Notes under the pieces: generated by a model
What the model was told of the DNA's origin: nothing
What the model saw: only the letters and a program-made list of their open reading frames with translations
Database searches by the model: none
Shown: piece after piece, positions 55,910 to 64,000 of the stretch
Position numbering within the stretch: the stretch's first letter is position 1
How the letters are laid out: each line of letters begins with the position of its first letter
Position numbers and translations under genes: made by a program
From: Brachypterus glaber
Lineage: Eukaryota; Arthropoda; Insecta; Coleoptera; Kateretidae
Assembly: GCA_958510825.1 (NCBI GenBank)
Contig: OY294047.1
Location: 36,801,747-36,865,746 of the forward strand
Direction of reading: 5' to 3'
Length of the DNA: 64,000 nucleotides

Positions 55910-57320
55910 TATTGCCCTCTACGCTAGAAAGCAGTAACTCTATTTGTCGCATAGCACCGTTTTCACGTCAACTCTGATGTAATATTTGGAAAAAGCTGCT
56001 ATAGGGGGGGGGGGTTGGGGAGACCTATCTTAAAGTTGTAAATTTTATGGGTTAAAAATCTGGACCCCGGAGGTAAAGGACACCATGTCCATTTTTTTGT
56101 GGAATAGAGTTGTAACTACGTCCTTGATGTGCATTTTTTGCTTTATATAGAGGTACAGAGCAATATATTCAGTTACTATAAATAACGGAAATAATACAAT
56201 GGAAAACTGAACCATGTCCATAAATTTAAAGGTAAAACAAAATTGAAAAATTGCTCTCCTGAAGAATTACTTATTTTGTGACTTGGTGTCGTTTACCTCC
56301 GGGATCCAGAAATATAACAGTTGTTATTTTATCAGTAGTGGAAACGTCTTGTTGGATGACTAATCCACTTTTTCGTCAAGGAATAAAAATTTAGGGCTAA
56401 AAAGCTTGATTTTTGATCTTCTGCCCCCACTAAATTTTCTTCGCTACGGTCCAGGAGGTACCTACTCAGTATATGTAATTTTAGCAGTAGTGAATCTTGA
56501 AATTCTAAAAAGTAGGCCCCCCAAATTTTATTATGCCCCCCCCCCCAAATCAAACTATGATATAAAAATTACGCATATATTTTTTACATATGTATATACA
56601 TATTTGGACCTGGTTACGCCTATAGTACCGTACTATACTTTACGAACAAAATTTTTTGTTTTTTTTTTTGTAATTAAATTATAAATGAAAAATAAAACAA
56701 ACTTTTTTTGAAAGAATTATTTTTTTTTTTGAAAAACTATTTTGAAATTTTTATTTTTTTTATTTCGATTTTTTTTTATTTTTCAAAAAAAAACATTTAA
56801 GAAATATTTTTTTTTGTATAAACTATAGGGGAAAGTAATATTATGCAGCAGTTTGTCTATTTTTAAAAAATATTTTGCCCTGATACATTTTACTTTTTTA
56901 AATTTTTAGATTGCAGAGCCCTCTATGATAATATGCATTCAATATTCATTTAAATGAAGAAGAAAATCTAAATTCTAGTAATATGTAGAAAACTAATACT
57001 ACCCAAAAAGTTATTCAGTTAACTGTACAAGTATTTTATTTTTACGTTCAGACAGTACAATGTAGATGGCGCTTGATGTACTAAATGTGAATTTATGAAA
57101 CGGGTAAAATAATTCATTTTATGCTCTTCAGTTGGTTTTATTATGCTCTTTTTCATCATTCGTAAAAAGAAAGCAAAAAGGACAAAAAGTATTAAATTGG
57201 CTTTATCTTGGTACCTACTAGTTCAGTACCAGGTATATCCTTATATTAAAAGTAGTAGCAAGGAAAGCAAGCCCCTGTCAACTTGATGAAACATTGTACT
57301 TTTTGCAAGACCCGAAACTA
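55910..57320. other. Repeat-scrap region without genes
   Basis: 56060-56320 holds an inverted pair (ATCTGGACCCCGGAGGTAAA / TTTACCTCCGGGATCCAGAA). 56640-56830 is T/A homopolymer-rich. An open frame across 56406-56684 has no recognisable motif. Confidence 0.5.
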
Positions 57321-57904
57321 CCCAGGAAACCAAAAGACGTCTTTTTGACGTCAATTATTGGGCACTAACTGACGTTATATTATGACGTCTTGCTGTCGTC
57401 CCAGTGACTTGTAGGGACGTAACATTACTGACGTTATAAAACGTTACCGCGTTACAGAAAGGGGGGGGGGGGGGTCAATAAAAATGTTACGTAACACTTA
57501 AAAAATGATAACTTATAAAATGTTTATTGGATCACGTTTTTAACAATGATCTAGGCCTAAGATACGGATTCATTACAAATTTTATTGCACACGGCATTCA
57601 CTAAATCCACTAAAAAAAAAAAATAGAGATGGAAACCATAACCAATAACCGGCTTTCGGTTTGGACTTTTTGGTTGCAAATAAACTTGTAAATTCTTTCA
57701 AAGTTTACCCCCAGTGGTAGAAAACAATATGTGGCGCCACCTATAGCCTAGCATTATATTCACCTCCCAGCCAAGTACAATTTTGATGTCGTCAAGACAA
57801 CCAAACCAAAATCTGACGTCTGATATGCGTCGTATGTATGACGTCACAAATATGACCAACAACTGACATCGATAGTACGTCGGGGACATCAACTGGTTTC
57901 CTGG
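57321..57904. mobile_element. TGACGTCA-rich element with CCCAGGAAACC ends
   Basis: CCCAGGAAACCAAAAGACGTC-like left end and GACATCAACTGGTTTCCTGG right end are inverted. GACGTC words crowd both ends (57330-57445, 57785-57890). The middle (57440-57770) includes a GTTACGTAACACTT scrap of the Harbinger-like family and unrelated AT-rich sequence. The right half matches 26534-26698. Confidence 0.7.
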
Positions 57905-58277
57905 ATATTTTGTTCTTTTTTTTCGAAAATGGGGGAAAGGAAATTTTTCTTAATAGGAAGTAAGATAAATTCCCTTTATCTTTCATTTTAGTAGCTCTTA
58001 CTGAAAGGTTTGGATAGAGCTCTGCTGGACTTAATCTTGGTTTTGGCTAAAACTCAGTGGTGTTCCGAAGGGGGTAGGGGGGCGCCACTCTCCAACCATG
58101 CTCAAGTTGGGAATCAACTGCCGACCTGGAAAATTGAGTGACAGAATTGGGAAATTGGTAGAAAATTGATTGTCAAACTTGAGAAACTGGCAGAGGCGAA
58201 GACTTTTACTATATAATTCTTATTGCGCTTTTTATGTCAATACGACCGTATCTTGAAACGTAAATGGGAGGGGGTAT

Positions 58278-58484
58278 TATGTTGTAAAGTCGCCTGTGCA
58301 AGGCGTCAGTAAAGCGTCTTAAAAAAGATGTCTTAAAGATGTTACCTTTTGTAACATACGACGTTGTTAAGATGTCTTTAAGATGCATATACGGCGAAAA
58401 CCGACGTTCTCAAGACGTCTTGAATGACGAGCTACGACATCTTTAAGATCTCTTTAAGTCATCTTTGTGCTGTCTGGGAAGGTA
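58278..58484. mobile_element. K-mer-dense element (AAGATGTC / GACGTCTT words)
   Basis: GTCTTAAAAAAGATGTCTTA, AAGATGTC, AAGACGTCTT and GACATCTTTAAGATC fill about 200 bp in both orientations; it resembles the TGACGTCA elements in layout but not in word. Confidence 0.5.
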
Positions 58485-59233
58485 GTATTGTGATTGATCC
58501 GTATACTGATCTAGACTAAGACTCAAGTCTTTGTTTTGATCTTGGTATTTTTTCAACTTTCAGTTTTAAGTAATAAAAAACATTAAAGTAGGTTTAGGTA
58601 TTTAAAAAAAATCTCGAAAAAACAGTGTTTAAAATAAAACAAAAAATATTTTTTTGTAAAATCAATTATTCCTTTTTTAAGTAATATTTTTTGTGTACCT
58701 GCATTAACAAAATTAGATATTCCCTTTTTTTTTGAGTTTCCTCGTTCTCCGCATCTGCCACGCAATTTTAAATTGAGGGGTTGATTGAATTGATGAGAAA
58801 TATACATAGTGCAAATCATAGAACGTTTCTATATTGGAAATAAGCCTTGCAAATATTTATTGCTTCGCATCTTATAGTATACTAGCCAATAAGGTTTTTT
58901 TGTCAAAAGGAAAGTACATAAAGCTCATATTGAAGCCCGTCTAATTTTCAGTGAGAAGTGTACCTTCGCCATTGTTGTAATTACAGGAATTTTTGGCACA
59001 GGGTGTGTTTATTGAGCATGCCAAGTTTAAGACTTACAGGTATTTTAGAAGTATGAAAAAATATCTGGAAGAGCCGACAAATAAACAGACAGGCATCTTA
59101 TCCACTTTATCATAAAGATTCTTTGCATTAAAAAAACCTTTATCTGTCCTAGCTGAGATACCCGGTATTTTTAATTTTTCTCAAAAAAATGTTTTTCAAA
59201 ATTTTTATGATAAAATCCTCTCTCTCATCTGAG
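58485..59233. other. Intergenic DNA, nothing recognised
   Basis: No coding or element ends. Confidence 0.5.
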
Positions 59234-61446
59234 ACGGAATCTGGAAAAGTATACTGCAATATCTGATATTGGAGCATTAGTCCAGGGATATGAAACTTTT
59301 GCCATGACACTGACTCAACCATAGGTCTGTCAAGTTTTTCAGGTAATACAGGTGTATATAAGCAAAACCTATATATTTGCTGCGGTGAACTTGGTGTGGT
59401 TTTAAAAATATTAACAATTAAAGGTCAGAAAATGTCTATTTTTTCATACCAGTAAAAAAGTTGAGTTTTTTATCAACAATCAAATTTGCAAAGTAACCAT
59501 CTTGTAGGAAATTAAAAAAACTTTAAAATGGCTTTTTTTTAATGTCTATAGGATGATTTGGTGCTTAGAAAACTGCAAAAAAAAAACATCAAAATTTGCA
59601 TATTATTCAATAAATAATAAATTTTGCAAAAATCGACCTACGACTTTGTTGCATCTTTCAGTACTCAATATGTTTTTAAAATTTTAGAACGATTCATTCA
59701 ATAATTTTTGCAAAATTGCAATTGTTTATCCCAGAGGTGTTTTTTTTTGCAATAATATTATGCGTACAATAATGAAGATATAATGATTCTACGGGTATCT
59801 TATGAAAGGGTTGTTTTATCAAAAGAAATTAATAATTTAAAAAATATAGATTTTTAGCTTTGCAAAATTCGTTACAAAAACACTATCATTTTTATCATAA
59901 ACAATTTTAATAAATTTGTTGCAATCACTTTTAGGAGAATGATTTTTTCATATTCGAAAAGCTGGCATTTTTACATGAATTTAGAAGATTATTCTAGGTT
60001 AATATGGGGAAAAGTTAGTCCTTTTTTTTTAATTCACAGCTATTTTGTTCACATAAAATTGAATAAAAATCAATTATTTATAACAATATTTTGTATATTA
60101 AAGTATAAATTACCTATTCCTATAACAATAACACAAAAAATATTGATATTTTGCAAAAAAATATTTTTGTAAAAATATTTAAACAATTTTTTTTGCAAAA
60201 TAACAATATTTTCTGTGTTATTGTTATTGTCAAATGTAGGAATGGATAATTTATACTTTAATATACAAACCATTGTTATAAATAATTGATTTTTATTCAA
60301 TTTTATGTAAAAAAGCCCTGAATTTAAAAAAAGTGACTAACTTTGCCTCATATTAACCAAGAACAAACCTTTTTTTTTTTAAATACTTGTACAAATGCCA
60401 GCTTTTCGAATATGAAACAATTATTCTCCTAAAAGTAATTGCAACAAAATTATTTAAATTGTTTATAACAAGATTTTAAAATGCTAAAAATCGATTTTTT
60501 TTAATTAATAATTTCTTTTGATAAAACAACTCTTCCCCTTTCATAAGATACCAGTAGAATCATTATATCTTCATTATTGTACGCATAATATTATTGTAAA
60601 AAAACATGTCTGTGATAAACAATTGCAATTTTGCAAAAACTATTGAATGAATCGTTCTGAAATTTTAACCACATATTGACTACTATAAGACGCAATTTTT
60701 TACACAATAACAAAGTCGTAGGTAGATTTTTGCAAAATTTATTGTTTATTGAATAATATGCATAGAGAAAAAAAGAGGACTAAAAGTTCAGCCTGCGCAA
60801 GATTATTTTGTGACAGAACGGGACAGCGAAATGACGTAATGCAATATATCTGACCTTGCGCAGTACGCATCTCTATCAGCTGTGAAATGCTGTCGGTCGT
60901 AAAACAATTCGTCACCCCAGTATTCATTTGTCTTATCTCCAAAAATCCCCCAGTAAAAATCTTAAAATGTCCGAAAATAGAGATATGGCAAACCAATACT
61001 GGGATACGAATCATTAGTAGTTTGTTTATACTGTCAGTACTGTCAGATCGTCGTTTGTTTCTGTTCATTTTTCGACTTCTATTGTGTTTTAATTGTTTTT
61101 CGGACTTTGCATTTGTTTATAACTTTAAACATGACCTGCAGTTTTCTAAGCAACAAATCATCCTATCAACATTTAAAAACCGCCATTTTGAAGGTTTTTT
61201 AATTTCCTACAAGATGCTTACTTTGATTATTGATAAAAAACTCAACTTTTTTACTGGTATGCAAAAATGTCCAAAAATAGACATTTTCTGACCTTTAATT
61301 GTTAATATCTTAAAAACCATAGCAAATACATAGGTTTTGCTTCTATGCACCTGTATTACCTGAAAAACTTGACAGACCTCTGGTTGAGCCACTGTCCCGA
61401 AGGTGGTATTTTTTTGCTATATCCCTGGACTATATACTTTTCAAAC
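59234..61446. mobile_element. 2.2 kb imperfect palindrome (giant foldback)
   Basis: Left and right arms pair over most of their length around a centre near 60165: AGTCCAGGGATAT / ATATCCCTGGACT, GTCTGTCAAGTTTTTCAGGT and complement, TGTAGGAAATTAAAAAA and complement, AGCTGGCATTT / AAATGCCAGCT, CAATTATTTATAACAAT and complement. The right arm has an extra ~365 bp (60763-61127) with unrelated sequence (CAGCCTGCGCAAGATTATTT, TGACCTTGCGCAGTACGCAT). No transposase frame. Confidence 0.85.
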
Positions 61447-61710
61447 AGCACACTGTGAAGAGCATAATAAGGTGTCTGACAGTGATGGATTACCCTGAAC
61501 CGGGTCTCGGGGCTCTGCTGAGTGAGTCATCCGAGAACCGGCGCTAAAGAAGGATCCGCCGCGACGGCAGAAGCGACGCTTTTTGCCGTCGACGCTTAAA
61601 CTCAGCTGATTTGCCTACTACGATAACAGGATAACTTTGGAGGGAACGGTTTTTTGTTTAAAGTTAAGTAGGTACTGGGGAGATTTGAACGACGTCAAAA
61701 GTATTTAATA
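61447..61710. other. Short GC-richer spacer
   Basis: CCGCCGCGACGGCAGAAGCG at 61557 makes this a local GC peak; no gene or RNA recognised. Confidence 0.4.
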
Positions 61711-62249
61711 CAGGGTTATTTAGAAATAAGTTAGAGAAATTTAAGAGGCGATTCTACGTTAAAAAATATGAAAAAAAGTTTCTATAAAGGTTGGTCCGGA
61801 AATTTGCCATAAGGGAGCTACGACCCTCCTAAGGGTACATCTAAAAAGTAGTTTTTATTTAATATTTCTGGAACCCTATAAACCACAGTAACGAATATTT
61901 GCACATGCCTTAGCATTGATAAAGGCTATGATTTCATGTAATTTTTATTTAGTAATTTTAACAAGGGACGTGCAAAATGGGCGGCGATGTCACTTTTTTG
62001 ACCCAAATTTTGTTATCCGTAGATTTTTTGACATTTTCTCAATAAAATATTAATCTTTAATTAAAAATACATATAAAAGGTACTCTTTATGTAAAACCGT
62101 AGAGCGAGCCGTTTTCGAGAAATTTGTAATTAAAGAGGCAATTTCACGTTCTGAGCATCAAAAATAGGAACTAAAAAATACACCAACAAAAATTTCAATT
62201 TGGGGCAAAAAAGTGACATTGTCCCCCCACTTATTTCTGAATAACCCTG
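61711..62249. mobile_element. Tc1/mariner-type MITE with CAGGGTTATT ends, TA flanks
   Basis: CAGGGTTATTTAGAAATAAG and CTTATTTCTGAATAACCCTG with TA at 61709-61710 and 62250-62251. Confidence 0.85.
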
Positions 62250-62404
62250 TATAAATGCATGTTTGAATATTATTATAAACCCGTTCAGAAACTAGAGTAC
62301 TTGGTTAAAAATCGAATTTAATGTCACTTTAGACTTAAAAAAAATGCAAATAAAATTTTTTGAAAGTTTTGTTGGTGTGCGCCTTCGCCAAAATTGCAAA
62401 TATG

Positions 62405-62535
62405 TACACTAGGATGACCCCCCAAAAGTTAAATTGAAAATTTTGGAGGTGTCACCATCCAAATATGTTGGGCTTAGAGTATCATCCCTGAATTTTTTCA
62501 GAAAAAAATCCAGAGGTCGCTCACAGGCATTTTTT
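62405..62535. repeat. Dispersed repeat shared with the hAT-like element interior
   Basis: GAGTATCATCCCTGAATTTT, TTCAGAA and CAGAGGTCGCTCACAGGCAT match 49440-49530. Confidence 0.65.
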
Positions 62536-63860
62536 TAATTTCATAATTTACGAATATTTCATGTGTATATTTAAAAACCAAAAACTCCTTCGAAAAAAAA
62601 GAAAGCTTTAATAAATTGAAAGAAAAACTTTAAAGGTAGAAAGCTAACTTGAAAAAAATATATATTTAAAGCAATCAATAAATAATAGTAATGCGGAGTT
62701 TTAAATGCATTTATTCTTAACGACTTTTTAATATTATGCTGTTCACAACTTATAATTTTATTTATTTTAAATTTTGTAAAAGCACGCTTCGCCAAAGAAT
62801 ACATGCTTTTGTTTTCAAGTTATAATATTTAACATAAAAAAACAGTTAGTGAATAAAGCTTGAAGGTCTTTTTAAAATTACGCTTAATATAGAATTGCCT
62901 ACATGTAGGAAGGAATATGCATAAGAAAGAAAATAAATACAGGTATCTATTAGTAGTAGGACTATAGTCTCTGCAAAGACATAAGTGCTTTGAAAATAAA
63001 TTTTATTCGTAACTGTATATGTTATACATACATTACGTGTATTAATAAAGTTTGGGAAGTACGTGATTTCTTGTCCCACTGTTTTCCACGCCTGGACCTG
63101 ACCTGTAATGAAAAATAGAGACCAGTAAACTTATTATTACTGGTGTGCAATTTAAATCATTAATTTCAGCTGGATGGCGCCACTGATTTCATTATTAATG
63201 CTTAAAGAAAGATGGCTGAACTGCTGTTGTCATGTTAAACACGAATATAATCTAATAAATTTCGTTTAAAAAACTTAAATGTACAGTTTTATTCAATGGT
63301 TTTTACTTTTGAGACTAAGTGGATAATAAATGTTATAAACGGTGCCTTGTGAGCTATCAACAAATGTTTTATGTGGTTGTTTATTTGGGTTATGTGGTTA
63401 TGTGGAACTTCAGTTTTATATAATTGTGCTTTTCTTGTGAAATGCAGAAAAAAATATTTGTGGTAAATATGAAAAGAGCCCAAAAACTAAGTATTATAGT
63501 ATTATTTTCTTTATTTGAATTCAAACAATTTAAAAAAAATTGTACTTTATTTTTAAATAAAAACAGTTGCGAATAAAAAAGTATACAGGTCCCCCGGAAA
63601 ATGGTAATTTTCAAGTCGACCTGTAATCTACTACTACTACTACTAAACTACTTTTGTCAAAAACGCTTAACATAGAGACATTGGATCAAAGAATTTCTAC
63701 GTGGTAAAAAACCTTTGGAACAAGTTTTAAGTTTTTAAGTCCCTATATCAAGGATGCTTGAAATATTGTAGTACAAATTTATTTCCCAAATAAATATAAA
63801 AGTTTAAGATATGATATGACATTTTTATATGTATTACGTACTCTTCCATTTAGTGAACTT
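62536..63860. other. AT-rich intergenic DNA, no gene seen
   Basis: Minus-strand open frames here are AT-driven and lack motifs. A short (CTA)n lies at about 63630. Confidence 0.5.
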
Positions 63861-63867
63861 CTAAATT

Positions 63868-63925
63868 TTTAGGAGTCACTCTTGACAAAAAATTAAACTG
63901 GAGCTCGCATATTCAGTTATAATTA
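63868..63925 (+). mobile_element. LINE reverse-transcriptase scrap
   Basis: One frame reads TSKFLGVTLDKKLNWSSHIQ, the thumb-region motif of Jockey/CR1-group LINEs, before frame loss. Flanks are not clearly LINE. Confidence 0.6.
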
Positions 63926-64000
63926 TAAGTCAAGAGCGATCCTTCATATGTCTGTTAATTGTACCTACTTTGTACTTAGGAATTTCTTCAGCATCGGAAA

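Noticed and set aside
60739..61291. Open frames at 60739-61068 (minus) and 60887-61291 (plus)
   Set aside because: They overlap each other and run across the insertion border in the giant palindrome; composition is not protein-like.

Overview
This window looks like repeat-rich, AT-rich (roughly 70% A+T) nuclear DNA of an arthropod, most likely an insect. The evidence is intron-containing genes with GT-AG boundaries and AATAAA signals, a CISD2-type CDGSH gene with insect-like exon structure, paired RNase T2 genes, and a dense layer of MITEs, foldback elements and 5'-truncated LINEs with microsatellite tails. I cannot name the species.

Layout. 0-6 kb: a 1.3 kb foldback element, a possible 57-codon gene on the minus strand, and a complete three-exon CISD2-like gene (2388-5852) whose two introns are full of transposon debris. 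6-7.3 kb: an element flanked by an exact 11-bp direct repeat. 7.35-20.86 kb: a head-to-tail tandem duplication. Each unit carries one RNase T2 exon (11834-12551 and 18947-19664). The copies differ by clean insertions, so each acts as the other's empty-site control. The junction between units joins a cut mariner-type MITE to a cut palindrome. 21-26.7 kb: hairpin elements, a pogo-like transposon nested inside another MITE, and a LINE fragment.

26.9-53.6 kb: a probable minus-strand gene for a small type I membrane protein. Its exons at 53559-53592, 35393-35650, 34278-34491 and 26903-26975 have matching phases and together give a signal peptide, a glycosylatable ectodomain, one membrane helix and an acidic cytoplasmic tail. 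Its large first intron holds the last two exons of a plus-strand gene of unknown function (38908-38954 and 39942-40086), and the intron between those two is almost exactly one foldback element. A hAT-like element (48897-50183) with CCCGAAAA-type arms and an exact 8-bp TSD, and a plus-strand LINE end, lie in the same first intron.

53.6-64 kb has no gene I can support. It holds a very long ATTT array, a complete mariner-type MITE, a TGACGTCA-rich element, a 2.2 kb palindrome (59.2-61.4 kb), another TA-flanked MITE and a LINE scrap at the end.

The genes do not form a pathway. CISD2 is an ER/mitochondrial iron-sulfur protein, the RNase T2 pair are probably secreted or surface nucleases, and the other two genes are unrecognised. 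What ties the window together is mobile-DNA turnover inside introns and the duplication it seems to have helped create.
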